From assembly GCA_964442345.1 (NCBI GenBank), contig CAYTZD010000007.1, positions 1-35,442 of the forward strand: 35,442 nucleotides of DNA, written 5' to 3'. The DNA comes from Hippea sp964442345. GTDB taxonomy: Bacteria > Campylobacterota_A > Desulfurellia > Desulfurellales > Hippeaceae. The notes below the pieces were generated by a model that was not told the DNA's origin, ran no database searches, and saw only the letters and a list, made by a program, of their open reading frames with translations. Positions 9,162-17,040 of this stretch are shown here, piece by piece. A program made the translations under genes and the position numbers. Each line of letters opens with the position of its first letter. The stretch's first letter is position 1.

Positions 9162-10015
9162 TTTAGATAGATCTCGATATCACTTCTTGCCTTAACAAGT
9201 TTTAGCCAGCTTTTTAGCTTTGAATTTATGCGCTTATCTATAAGGATGTTTCTTATCTGTCTGTCTATGTCAGCACCTTCTTTTATCTCTATAAGCCTTA
9301 CGATGTAAAATTTGCCTTCGGATTCTATGATGTTTGTGTATTCACCATTTTTTAGACTCAAAATTTTATTTTGAAGGTATGGATTTAAAGCGGCGATGGG
9401 AACATCCCTTGTTTTATCTTTTGTTAGAGAGTATTTCTCAAGAAGCTTATCAAAATCTTCACCCTTCTTTAGAAGTTTATAGACCGTCTGAGCCTTTTTT
9501 AGACTATCTAAGGTAATGATGCTTAACACAGCTATCTTGCTTGAGCTTGCAAGCTCTTCTTTGTGGAGCTTGTAATAGTTTTCTATATCCTGCTTGCTTA
9601 TTTTTACTGAAGGCAGAAACACCTTTCTTGCAAATTTTATTCTGTAAAGCAGAAGTTTTATGCCTTCCTTGTAATAGTCAAGGTCTATGCCGCTATCTTT
9701 TATCTTATTGATAAAATCGTCCAATGTTAGATTGTTTCTTGCTGCAAGGTTTTCCATGTATTTTTCTACTTCTTCGTCGCTTATCGTTATACCAACATTT
9801 TCTGCATACTCTCTTATTATATAGTCGTCTATTACCCGATTCAGTAATTCCTGTGGGCTTTTTGCATTGTAAAAACCAGCTATGCTTTTAAGTTCGTATA
9901 GGGTTATCGGTTTACCGTCAACGGTTGCCACAATCTTGTTAATCAGTGTAGCTGCATTAAGCATGCCTGTTAGTCCAAAGAGTATGATAATCACACTTAC
10001 CAGTATCTTTTTCAT
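9158..10015 (-). CDS. Periplasmic peptidyl-prolyl isomerase / chaperone (SurA/PEB4-like)
   Basis: The chosen start gives 285 residues with a signal peptide (residues 1-21, basic MKK then a hydrophobic stretch ending LNA). A SurA-N-like helical chaperone region (about 22-150) is followed by one parvulin-type rotamase domain (about 155-250; TVYKLLKKGEDFDKLLEKYS, with IVRLIEIKEG near its end). A single parvulin domain matches Campylobacter PEB4 better than E. coli SurA, which has two. The role would be escorting outer-membrane proteins. An upstream ATG at 10069 would add 18 residues ahead of the signal peptide; GGAGAG before the ATG at 10015 supports the shorter form. It is first in the nine-gene minus-strand unit. 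Confidence 0.88.
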   Translation of the reverse strand: MKKILVSVIIILFGLTGMLNAATLINKIVATVDGKPITLYELKSIAGFYNAKSPQELLNRVIDDYIIREYAENVGITISDEEVEKYMENLAARNNLTLDDFINKIKDSGIDLDYYKEGIKLLLYRIKFARKVFLPSVKISKQDIENYYKLHKEELASSSKIAVLSIITLDSLKKAQTVYKLLKKGEDFDKLLEKYSLTKDKTRDVPIAALNPYLQNKILSLKNGEYTNIIESEGKFYIVRLIEIKEGADIDRQIRNILIDKRINSKLKSWLKLVKARSDIEIYLK

Positions 10016-10074
10016 TTTCTTCTCTCCATTCTTATTTCTGTTTCTGCACTCAAAATCACACATTATCAAACATA

Positions 10075-10102
10075 ACTATACAAAAAAAACGATTTTTAGC
10101 AA
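10075..10102 (-). promoter_or_regulatory. Candidate sigma-70 promoter of the surA-to-pheA unit
   Basis: On the minus strand TTGCTA (10102-10097) lies 16 nt before TATAGT (10080-10075). This places transcription start near 10068 and leaves a leader of about 53 nt before surA. It is back to back with the plus-strand yhaM promoter. Pattern recognition only. Confidence 0.5.
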
Positions 10103-10110
10103 GAAGTTTC

Positions 10111-10139
10111 TTGAAAAGGAAGGATGTTTTATATATCTT
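10111..10139 (+). promoter_or_regulatory. Candidate promoter of the yhaM-tmk-holB-ricT-metG unit
   Basis: TTGAAA at 10111-10116 and TATCTT at 10134-10139 (17-nt spacing); an overlapping TATATC could serve instead. The leader would be under 20 nt, just enough for the GGGAGGT Shine-Dalgarno at 10150-10156. Confidence 0.38.
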
Positions 10140-10163
10140 TTAGCGTGCAGGGAGGTAATTAAG

Positions 10164-11123
10164 ATGTACGATTGCATCGAAGCGATAAAACAGAAGAAGC
10201 TAAAGAAGATAAACGGCGAGACCTTCTTGGTCTCTGAGAAACACATTTTAAGGGCTCGCAATGGCGATGAGTATGTTGGCTTAAAGCTTAAAGACAGAAG
10301 CGGGATTATTGATGCCAAAATCTGGAACAACCTATTACATTTGAAGGATAGGTTTGAAGCTGGTGATTTTGTTAAGATTACAGGTGAGAGCAACTATTAT
10401 AACGACAACTGGCAGGTGATTATAAAGGATTTAGAAAAGATAGACGAAGACAAGGTGGATAAGAAGGCATTTTTACCATCGACGCAGAAGGATGTAAGTA
10501 AATTGCAGGATGAACTGTTTGGTCTTATAGATTCTGTTAAGCATCCAGGTTTAAAAAAGCTGCTTGAAGAGATATTCACAGATGAAGAGTTCTTTGAGCG
10601 TTTCAGTCATGCGCCAGCGGCAAAGACGATGCACCATGCCTATGTTGGTGGTTTAATAGAGCATACCGTATCTGTTGGAAAATTGGCAAGCCAGATTGCT
10701 TCTGCTTATAATGATATAGACAGGGATCTGCTTGTAAGCTGTGCGCTTCTGCACGATATAGGAAAGGTGTACGAACTTGATCCGATGACATTTAACTATA
10801 CAACAGAAGGCAAGCTTATAGGACATATCGTCATAGGATACACAATAGTGCACGACAAGATAAAATCATTGGGTCTTTTAACAGAAGAAAAAGAGATGCT
10901 GCTTCTGCACTGCATTCTATCACATCACGGAGAATATGAATACGGATCGCCTAAGAAACCAAAGACAAAAGAAGCGGTGCTTATGAATATGATAGATATG
11001 CTGGATTCAAGAATGCAACCTGTATCTGATGTCAAGGTTGATGAGAATAGCGGTTGGAGTGATTTAGTAAGAATCATAGGAAAGGCGATATATGCACCAA
11101 AGAAGTCAAAAGAGCTCCTTTAG
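10164..11123 (+). CDS. YhaM-like 3'-5' exoribonuclease (OB fold + HD domain)
   Basis: The 319-residue protein is close to Bacillus YhaM (about 314). Residues about 15-95 form an OB-fold nucleic-acid-binding domain (EYVGLKLKDRSGIIDAKIW). Residues about 150-300 form an HD phosphohydrolase domain with HH at 157-158, H167, HD at 197-198 (ALLHDIGK) and a later SHHGEYEYGSP. The YhaM family trims RNA and single-stranded DNA 3' ends in a metal-dependent way. The ATG at 10164 was chosen for its GGGAGGT Shine-Dalgarno and because the frame upstream crosses the divergent promoter region. Its 3' end overlaps tmk by 32 nt. Confidence 0.88.
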   Translation: MYDCIEAIKQKKLKKINGETFLVSEKHILRARNGDEYVGLKLKDRSGIIDAKIWNNLLHLKDRFEAGDFVKITGESNYYNDNWQVIIKDLEKIDEDKVDKKAFLPSTQKDVSKLQDELFGLIDSVKHPGLKKLLEEIFTDEEFFERFSHAPAAKTMHHAYVGGLIEHTVSVGKLASQIASAYNDIDRDLLVSCALLHDIGKVYELDPMTFNYTTEGKLIGHIVIGYTIVHDKIKSLGLLTEEKEMLLLHCILSHHGEYEYGSPKKPKTKEAVLMNMIDMLDSRMQPVSDVKVDENSGWSDLVRIIGKAIYAPKKSKELL

Positions 11124-11709
11124 ATATATAGCATTTGAAGGTATTGATGGATCTGGTAAGACGACACAGGCAAAGCTGTTTGTGGAATTTTTAAAAAAAG
11201 AAGGCAAAAGCGTCTTTTTTGTTAAAGAACCCTACGATGAAAGGTTAAGGGAACTTTTGCTTTATGAGAAGTTTAGCAGCAAGGCAAAACTGTTTATGTT
11301 TTTGGCAGATAGAAGCGAACTTGCAAAGATGATTTCTGCTAAATTAAAAGACTGTATTGTTGTAAGTGATAGAAGCTTTTGCTCTACGCTTGCTTATCAG
11401 GGATATGGAGATGGTATGGATGTTGAGTTTCTCTATGATGTAAATATGTTTGCTTTGGATGATTTAAAGCCAGATCTTGTATTCTGTATAGATATACCAG
11501 TTGAGATTATGCATAATCGTATAAAAAGTAAAGATTCTATTGAATCGAAGGGCGATGATTTCTTTAGAAGGGTTAGGGATGGTTATCTGAAGTTGGGAAA
11601 GTTTTGTGAAAATTACTTTGTTGTCGATGGTTGCAGGGAAGAAGAGAAGGTTTTTGAAGAGATTGTGGGTATATGGAAGGATTTGATAGATTCTCAAGCT
11701 TTATCTTGA
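11092..11709 (+). CDS. tmk: Thymidylate kinase
   Basis: Phosphorylates dTMP to dTDP for DNA synthesis. The 205-residue protein has P-loop GIDGSGKTT at 17-25, the DRS motif and substrate region (VVSDRSFCSTLAYQGYGDG), and the LID-side segment DDFFRRVRDGYLKLG. The ATG at 11092 has AGGAAAGG about 7 nt upstream and overlaps the end of the yhaM-like gene. The 3' end overlaps holB by 37 nt. A tmk-holB pairing is widespread in bacteria and supports both calls. Confidence 0.94.
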   Translation: MHQRSQKSSFRYIAFEGIDGSGKTTQAKLFVEFLKKEGKSVFFVKEPYDERLRELLLYEKFSSKAKLFMFLADRSELAKMISAKLKDCIVVSDRSFCSTLAYQGYGDGMDVEFLYDVNMFALDDLKPDLVFCIDIPVEIMHNRIKSKDSIESKGDDFFRRVRDGYLKLGKFCENYFVVDGCREEEKVFEEIVGIWKDLIDSQALS

Positions 11710-12284
11710 AAAACGCAGATATTGACGATGCCATAGGGTTTCTTAGAAAGCTTGGTGTTAGTGATGAGAATATTATACATTTTGAGAAGTTGAGAATAGA
11801 CGATGTAAGGAGAATAAAAGATATCAGCGAAGTAAGGCACGACGAAAAGATTGCGTTTGTATTTGGTGATGTTGGTTTTGATGCGCAAAATGCACTGCTT
11901 AAATTAACAGAAGAACCGCCACAGAATACATTTTTTGTCTTTTATAAGCCAGATAACATACTTGAGACGATATACTCTCGCTGTCAGGTTGTATCCTTAG
12001 AGAAAAAGAGAACGGGTCTTGATAAAAAATTCATAGATGCCTTAAATGGCGATGATGGAATGTTGTTAAAACTTCTGCTTTCTTATGAATCGTTTTCAAA
12101 GGAAGAGTTGCTCTCTTTTCTTGATGAACTTCTCTTCTATCTTTCTCAAAACGGTATGGCAAGTAAAGCAGAAAAGGTTATTGATTTTCTAAAGACGCTT
12201 AGGGAATTTAATTTAAACAAAAGGCTTTTGCTTTTTAATATATATCTCACACTGCGGGGTGAACATGAAAATAGCTATTGTTGA
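11673..12284 (+). CDS. holB: DNA polymerase III delta' subunit, short form
   Basis: Clamp-loader subunit that, with delta and tau/gamma, loads the beta clamp at replication forks. The 203-residue protein retains the AAA+ core motif ALLKLTEEPPQNTFFVF and the sensor-type SRCQVV segment. It has no recognisable N-terminal Walker A and is much shorter than E. coli HolB (334 residues). Loss of ATP binding is normal for delta', and short forms are known in Campylobacterota. Assignment rests on these motifs and on position between tmk and ricT. The 3' end overlaps ricT. Confidence 0.85.
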   Translation: MEGFDRFSSFILKNADIDDAIGFLRKLGVSDENIIHFEKLRIDDVRRIKDISEVRHDEKIAFVFGDVGFDAQNALLKLTEEPPQNTFFVFYKPDNILETIYSRCQVVSLEKKRTGLDKKFIDALNGDDGMLLKLLLSYESFSKEELLSFLDELLFYLSQNGMASKAEKVIDFLKTLREFNLNKRLLLFNIYLTLRGEHENSYC

Positions 12285-13104
12285 GTTTATGAGGGTTGGT
12301 CAGTTATATCCTTACACATACGAAGGAGATTTAAAGGTAGGCGATAGGGTTATTGCAGAATACGAGCGCGGCGTTGCTTTGGGTAAAGTGGTTAAAATTC
12401 ATGAAGCAGACTATATAGAAGACGATATAAGGCCAATAATAAGAAAGGCTACAGAAGAAGATTTCAGGATATACGAAGAGAATAAAGAATTAGCCAAAGA
12501 AGCGTTTAAGGTTTGCAAAAAGGAGATAGAAGAGTTTCAGCTTAATATGAAGCTTGTCAAAGTCGAGTATATGATGGATAGGAAAAAGATAGTATTCTAC
12601 TTTACATCGCCTACGCGTGTTGATTTCAGGGCTTTGGTTAAAAGACTTGCATCTATTTTTAAGACAAGAATAGAGATGCGTCAGATTGGTGTAAGGGATG
12701 AAGCAAGGATGCTTGGTGGTCTTGGTCTGTGTGGTGATGAATTGTGCTGTGCGCGTTTTTTGAGAACCTTTAATCCTGTTTCTATGAAGATGACAAAGCA
12801 GCAAAATTTGAATATAAATGTTAAGAAGATCTCTGGCGCTTGCGGAAGATTGATGTGCTGTTTGTGGTATGAGCATGAAATGTACGAAGAGTTTTTAAAG
12901 ATGGCACCGCCAATGGACTCTTTGGCTAAGGCAGGTGATGTGGAAGGTAAGGTTGTATATATTAATCCTATCAAGAAGACGGTTATCTTAAGAACCCAGG
13001 AAGGTTTGATGGTTGAAGTGGGTGCTTTTGATGTTGAAGTGATTGAAGCACCAGAGACTATAGAAGAGAATAACAATAAAGAGATGGAAGGAGAAGAGAG
13101 ATGA
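12265..13104 (+). CDS. ricT: PSP1-domain protein RicT (YaaT-like)
   Basis: The 279-residue protein is homologous to Bacillus YaaT/RicT, which with RicA and RicF forms an Fe-S-containing complex that promotes RNase Y-dependent mRNA processing and affects sporulation and competence. The PSP1 domain covers about residues 50-135. A cysteine-rich core repeats the pattern C-x4-CC: CGDELCC (156-162) and CGRLMCC (193-199). The C-terminal tail is acidic. A GTG two codons upstream (12259) is a possible start; the ATG at 12265 is better spaced from GGGGTG. No RicA, RicF or RNase Y gene is seen here. The stop overlaps metG (ATGA), and the end of the gene carries the metG ribosome-binding site. Confidence 0.92.
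   Translation: MKIAIVEFMRVGQLYPYTYEGDLKVGDRVIAEYERGVALGKVVKIHEADYIEDDIRPIIRKATEEDFRIYEENKELAKEAFKVCKKEIEEFQLNMKLVKVEYMMDRKKIVFYFTSPTRVDFRALVKRLASIFKTRIEMRQIGVRDEARMLGGLGLCGDELCCARFLRTFNPVSMKMTKQQNLNINVKKISGACGRLMCCLWYEHEMYEEFLKMAPPMDSLAKAGDVEGKVVYINPIKKTVILRTQEGLMVEVGAFDVEVIEAPETIEENNNKEMEGEER
13084..13095 (+). promoter_or_regulatory. metG ribosome-binding site, complementary to the candidate sRNA loop
   Basis: ATGGAAGGAGAA lies 5 nt before the metG ATG, inside the last codons of ricT, and contains a strong GGAAGGAG Shine-Dalgarno. The same 12 bases recur on the plus strand at 29657-29668. There they are the loop of the intergenic hairpin plus one stem base, so the minus-strand RNA would be complementary to this site. 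Confidence 0.7.
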
Positions 13105-14963
13105 AAAAATACTACATAACAACGCCGATTTACTATGTTAATGATGTGCCACACATCGGACATTCATACACCACGCTGGCTGCTGATACACTTGCAAGAT
13201 ACAGAAGATTGCTTGGAGATGATGTATTTTTCTTAACAGGCACCGATGAGCACGGACAGAAGATTCAGAAGGCTGCAAAGGAGATAGGTTTAACACCCAA
13301 GCAGCTTGCCGATAAGGTTGTTGAAAACTTTAAAAAATTATGGAAGAAGCTGGATATAACAAACGATGCTTTTATAAGGACAACAGACGAGTATCACAAA
13401 AAGTGCGTTCAGGAAGCATTTGAATATATCTACAAAAAGGGTGATATATACAAAGGCGAATACGAAGGCTGGTACTGTATCCCGTGTGAGAGCTATTACT
13501 CAGAGATTGAGATAGGAGAAGACAAAACCTGTCCCGTCTGTGGCAGAAAACTTGACCTTGTAAAGGAAGAGAGCTATTTCTTTAAACTTTCTGCTTATCA
13601 GGATAAGTTGCTTGATTTTTATGAGAAGAACCCGGATTTTGTTATTCCAGAGACCCGTTATAACGAGATAAAAAGCTTTGTTAAGATGGGTCTAAAGGAT
13701 TTAAGCATCACAAGGACATCGTTTGATTGGGGCATTCCCGTTCCGTTTGATGATAAGCATGTTGTGTATGTCTGGTTTGATGCACTTTTGAATTATGTCA
13801 GTGCAATAGGCTGCAGAAAGAATGAATTTGACAATATCTGGCCAGCTGATGTTCATTTTGTTGGTAAGGATATTTTAAGATTCCACGCGGTATATTGGCC
13901 TGCATTCTTGATGGCTTTGGATTTGCCGTTGCCTAAGCATGTGGTTGCTCACGGCTGGTGGACTGTTGATGGCAAAAAGATGAGCAAATCCTTAGGCAAT
14001 GTTGTTGACCCAAACGAGATGATAGAGAAATACCCAAGAGATGCTTATAGATATTTTCTTTTAAGGAATGTGCCGTTTGGTCTGGATGGTGATTTTTCCG
14101 AAAGGGAGCTAATCGAAAGGATAAACTCTGACCTTGTAAATGATTTTGGCAATCTTCTAAACAGAAGTTTAACAATGATGGAGAAGTATTCAGCTGGCAA
14201 AATAAAAAGGCCGCAGGCTATATCTGATGAGACTTTGAGAAGTCTTGCATCTGAAACATTTGAAAAGGTAAAAAAACATCTTGATGTTTTCAGATTTGAT
14301 GAAGCGCTAATTGACATCTTTGACTTTATTAAGGCTGCAAACAAGTATATAACCGTAAAAGAACCGTGGACTCTTAAAAAGCAAGGTAAGGAAGATGAGC
14401 TTGGCGAAGTCTTGTATATGCTGTATGCGTCGCTTAAGTTTATAGCAGGTATTATAAGGCCATTTTTACCGGATGCTGCAGCTAAAATGAGTCAGATGCT
14501 TGGCATAAGAGATGACGAAAAGATCGATTACTACTTAGATTTCTACAATATTGACGAAGCAGAGATTAAAAGAAGTGGCATTCTCTTTGAAAGAATAGAG
14601 CAGAAGGAGAAAAAAGAGAAAAAAGAAGAAAAAGAGAAAAGAATCTCCATAGATGAGTTTTTCAATGTTCAGCTTAAGGTTGCAAAGGTATTGGAAGCAG
14701 AAGCAGTTGAAAAATCCAAAAAATTGCTTAAACTAAAGATAGATATAGGTGAAGAAAAACCAAGAACCTTAGTTGCAGGTTTGAAGGAATTTTATAAACC
14801 TGAAGAGCTTGTAGGTAAATACATCATTGTGGTGGCTAACCTAAAACCTGCAAAACTGATGGGTATTGAATCAAACGGTATGTTGCTTGCAGCTAAGGAT
14901 GGCGAGAATTTGGCTTTACTTACGGTTGAGAAACCTGTTAAACCAGGTGCTTCAATTAGTTAA
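13101..14963 (+). CDS. metG: Methionyl-tRNA synthetase
   Basis: Charges tRNA-Met, including the initiator. The 620-residue protein has HIGH at 18-21, a four-cysteine zinc knuckle (C126, C129, C144, C147) and KMSKS at 293-297. An anticodon-binding helical domain runs to about 500, then a Lys/Glu linker (KEKKEKKEEKEKR). The C-terminal EMAP/Trbp111 tRNA-binding domain (about 515-620; FFNVQLKVAKVLEAE, NLKPAKLMGIESNGMLLAA) usually mediates dimerisation. It overlaps ricT by 4 nt, as expected for coupled translation. Confidence 0.97.
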   Translation: MKKYYITTPIYYVNDVPHIGHSYTTLAADTLARYRRLLGDDVFFLTGTDEHGQKIQKAAKEIGLTPKQLADKVVENFKKLWKKLDITNDAFIRTTDEYHKKCVQEAFEYIYKKGDIYKGEYEGWYCIPCESYYSEIEIGEDKTCPVCGRKLDLVKEESYFFKLSAYQDKLLDFYEKNPDFVIPETRYNEIKSFVKMGLKDLSITRTSFDWGIPVPFDDKHVVYVWFDALLNYVSAIGCRKNEFDNIWPADVHFVGKDILRFHAVYWPAFLMALDLPLPKHVVAHGWWTVDGKKMSKSLGNVVDPNEMIEKYPRDAYRYFLLRNVPFGLDGDFSERELIERINSDLVNDFGNLLNRSLTMMEKYSAGKIKRPQAISDETLRSLASETFEKVKKHLDVFRFDEALIDIFDFIKAANKYITVKEPWTLKKQGKEDELGEVLYMLYASLKFIAGIIRPFLPDAAAKMSQMLGIRDDEKIDYYLDFYNIDEAEIKRSGILFERIEQKEKKEKKEEKEKRISIDEFFNVQLKVAKVLEAEAVEKSKKLLKLKIDIGEEKPRTLVAGLKEFYKPEELVGKYIIVVANLKPAKLMGIESNGMLLAAKDGENLALLTVEKPVKPGASIS

Positions 14964-14981
14964 CAAGAAAGGAGTGGCGGC

Positions 14982-15524
14982 ATGAATGTATCTGCAACTG
15001 CCGCTAATCCTGTTTTACACTATAAGTTGGATCCAGGCGAGTGGGGTTCTTCTGCGCCAGCAACCGCCGCGACATCCATAATGCGTGTAGCAACACATGA
15101 GTCGGCTAATATTCAGCGCTTTGAGAAAGAAGCCTTAAAAAAAGGCTGTTATGTTGTTGCTAAGGATTTATATCTCAATCTAAGCCAAGATGGTATGTAT
15201 CTTGCAGCAACAAGCGGCAGGTCAGAAGCTTTAACATACTGCCCAAGAAAAGCCAAAGAAGAGCATCTAAAAGGCAATCTTGGGAGTATGTTAAACAGTA
15301 AGCTTAACCAGTATCAGAAAGAACAGCTTAATTTGGACTTAATGGTAAAAACAGCAAAGAGTGATGCAGAGAAATCAATCTATGAAAACAAACTCAAGCA
15401 GATAGAAGATAGGAAATTGAGACTTCAACAGGAAAAACTAAAGCTTTACACAGAGATTACATTGCTTTTGGCTCAAAACCTACCTATAAATCCTGACATG
15501 ATAAATGTTGATCTGCTGGTTTAA
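14982..15524 (+). CDS. Unrecognised 180-residue protein with C-terminal coiled coil
   Basis: Product not recognised. It starts 18 nt after metG behind an AAAGGAG Shine-Dalgarno and ends just before the operon terminator, so it is a real, cotranscribed gene. There is no signal peptide or membrane segment. The first 40 residues are Ala/Thr/Ser-rich (SSAPATAATS). Residues about 45-90 look globular (ALKKGCYVVAKDLYLNLS, GMYLAATSGRSEALTYCP). Residues about 100-165 are rich in K, Q, E and L with heptad-like spacing (KQIEDRKLRLQQEKLKLYTE) and probably form a coiled coil. The tail is hydrophobic (MINVDLLV). The two cysteines (GCY, YCP) are the only candidate special residues. A cytosolic scaffold or adaptor is possible, but no function can be assigned. 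Confidence 0.75.
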   Translation: MNVSATAANPVLHYKLDPGEWGSSAPATAATSIMRVATHESANIQRFEKEALKKGCYVVAKDLYLNLSQDGMYLAATSGRSEALTYCPRKAKEEHLKGNLGSMLNSKLNQYQKEQLNLDLMVKTAKSDAEKSIYENKLKQIEDRKLRLQQEKLKLYTEITLLLAQNLPINPDMINVDLLV

Positions 15525-15531
15525 AAAGAAT

Positions 15532-15553
15532 AAGGGAGCTTTTTAGCTCCCTT
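15532..15553. terminator. Bidirectional intrinsic terminator between the plus-strand operon and livF
   Basis: Perfect 9-bp stem AAGGGAGCT / AGCTCCCTT with a TTTT loop. T-rich sequence follows on both strands (TTGTTTTTCTT on plus, ATTCTTTTT on minus). It lies between two convergent genes and its last base is the last base of the livF stop codon. Confidence 0.85.
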
Positions 15554-16275
15554 TAGTTGTTTTTCTTCTTGCCGAGATAGGCTTCCTGTATCTTTGGTGA
15601 GTTCATTAACTCTTCCGATGTGCCTTCTGCAACAATCTTGCCAACTTCTAAAACATATGCCCTATCTGCAAGCTTTAATGCTGCCTTTGCATTTTGCTCA
15701 ACAAGGAGAATCGTAACGCCGTTTTGTTTTATCTGTCTTATCGTGTCGAATATAGTTTTAACAAGTACGGGTGCCAATCCTAAGCTTGGCTCATCTAAAA
15801 GCAGCATCTCAGGTTCTGCCATCAAAGCCCTTCCGATTGCAAGCATCTGCTGTTCACCGCCGGATAGGGTTCCTGCAAGCTGTGTTTTTCTCTCCTTTAA
15901 TCGTGGAAACAGCTCATAGATCCATTCTAAGGTTGCTGTGCTTGGCTTTGGTTTTGTGTATGCACCAAGCATGAGATTCTCTTCAACTGTCAATGTGCCA
16001 AATACCCTTCTGCCTTCGGGTGATTGGCTTATCCCAAGACCAACAATCTTGTGTGCAGGAAGGCTTGTAAGTTCGATGTTTTTATATCGTATGCTGCCAG
16101 ATTTTGCCTTTATAAGTCCACTTATGGCTCTTAGAGTTGTTGTTTTTCCTGCACCATTTGCACCCAGGATTGTAATTAACTCTCCCTTGTTTACATGAAA
16201 CGATATGCCTTTTACAGCTTCGATGCTTCCGTATGAGACGACAAGGTCTTCAACGATTAGTAATTTTTCGCTCAT
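15553..16275 (-). CDS. livF: Branched-chain amino acid ABC transporter ATP-binding protein LivF
   Basis: One of the two ATPases of the Leu/Ile/Val importer. The 240-residue protein has Walker A GANGAGKTT, signature LSGGEQQMLAIGRAL, Walker B MLLLDEPSLGLAP and the switch histidine replaced in context by LLVEQN, as is usual for LivF. The EGRRVF segment (SPEGRRVFGTLTVEENL) is a LivF hallmark. It is last in livKHMGF and overlaps livG as ATGA. Confidence 0.95.
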   Translation of the reverse strand: MSEKLLIVEDLVVSYGSIEAVKGISFHVNKGELITILGANGAGKTTTLRAISGLIKAKSGSIRYKNIELTSLPAHKIVGLGISQSPEGRRVFGTLTVEENLMLGAYTKPKPSTATLEWIYELFPRLKERKTQLAGTLSGGEQQMLAIGRALMAEPEMLLLDEPSLGLAPVLVKTIFDTIRQIKQNGVTILLVEQNAKAALKLADRAYVLEVGKIVAEGTSEELMNSPKIQEAYLGKKKNN

Positions 16276-17039
16276 TCTTCTTCCTCTTTACCTAAGTAAG
16301 CTTCGATAACCTTTGGGTTGTTTTGTATCTCTTCAGGTTTGCCTTCTGCTATCTTTTTACCAAAGTTGAGAACGCTGATGTATTCTGTGATACTCATAAC
16401 AAGATCCATGTTGTGCTCAATCAGAAGAATTGTAATGCCCATATCCCTAATCTTCTTGATTGTCTCAACAAGTTCGAGTCTCTCTTTGTCGTTTAGTCCT
16501 GCTGCAGGCTCATCCAGTATCAACAGTTCTGGTTCTGTTGCCAATGCCCTTGCCATCTCTATCTTTCTTTGAATGCCGTAAGGCTGACTGCCTGCTGGCA
16601 TTTTGGCAAGGTGGGTAAGTCCAAACAGATCCATGTACTCTTTTACCTTTAGCCAGTTCTCCTTTTCGTCTTTGTAATAGAATGGCGTATGAATTATGCC
16701 ATGCCACCACTTCTGTCTGCTTCTGAAGTGCCTTCCAGACATGATATTTTCTGCAACACTCATATCACCAAAGAGCCTTATTGTCTGAAAGGTTCTTACT
16801 ATTCCCATATTTGCTATTCTGTGCGGCGACAAACCTGTGATGTCCTTGCCGTTGAATATGATTTTGCCTTTTTCTGGTTTGTAAACACCTGTTATGCAGT
16901 TGAATACGGTGGTTTTTCCTGCGCCGTTTGGTCCTATTATGCCGTAGATCATTCCCTTTTCTATGGAGAGACTCAACGAGTCAACCGCAACAAGACCGCC
17001 AAATATCTTTGTTATCTGTTGTAATTCTAATAGTGCCAT
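16272..17039 (-). CDS. livG: Branched-chain amino acid ABC transporter ATP-binding protein LivG
   Basis: Second ATPase of the importer, 255 residues. Walker A is GPNGAGKTT, Walker B LLILDEPAAGLN, and the His-loop LLIEHNMDLVM. The signature is the LivG-type PYGIQRKIEMARAL in place of LSGGQ. RTFQTIRLFGDMSVAENIM is the typical Q-loop region. The insertion around residues 105-125 (WWHGIIHTPFYYKDEKEN) is also usual for LivG. It starts 1 nt upstream of the end of livM territory, with no room for a separate promoter. Confidence 0.95.
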   Translation of the reverse strand: MALLELQQITKIFGGLVAVDSLSLSIEKGMIYGIIGPNGAGKTTVFNCITGVYKPEKGKIIFNGKDITGLSPHRIANMGIVRTFQTIRLFGDMSVAENIMSGRHFRSRQKWWHGIIHTPFYYKDEKENWLKVKEYMDLFGLTHLAKMPAGSQPYGIQRKIEMARALATEPELLILDEPAAGLNDKERLELVETIKKIRDMGITILLIEHNMDLVMSITEYISVLNFGKKIAEGKPEEIQNNPKVIEAYLGKEEEE

Positions 17040-17040
17040 T

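Noticed and set aside
15097..15230. THESAN motif in the unknown protein as a zinc-protease HExxH site
   Set aside because: The second histidine is absent (HESAN), so it is not a gluzincin motif. A loose similarity to SprA-like proteins is not enough for a call.
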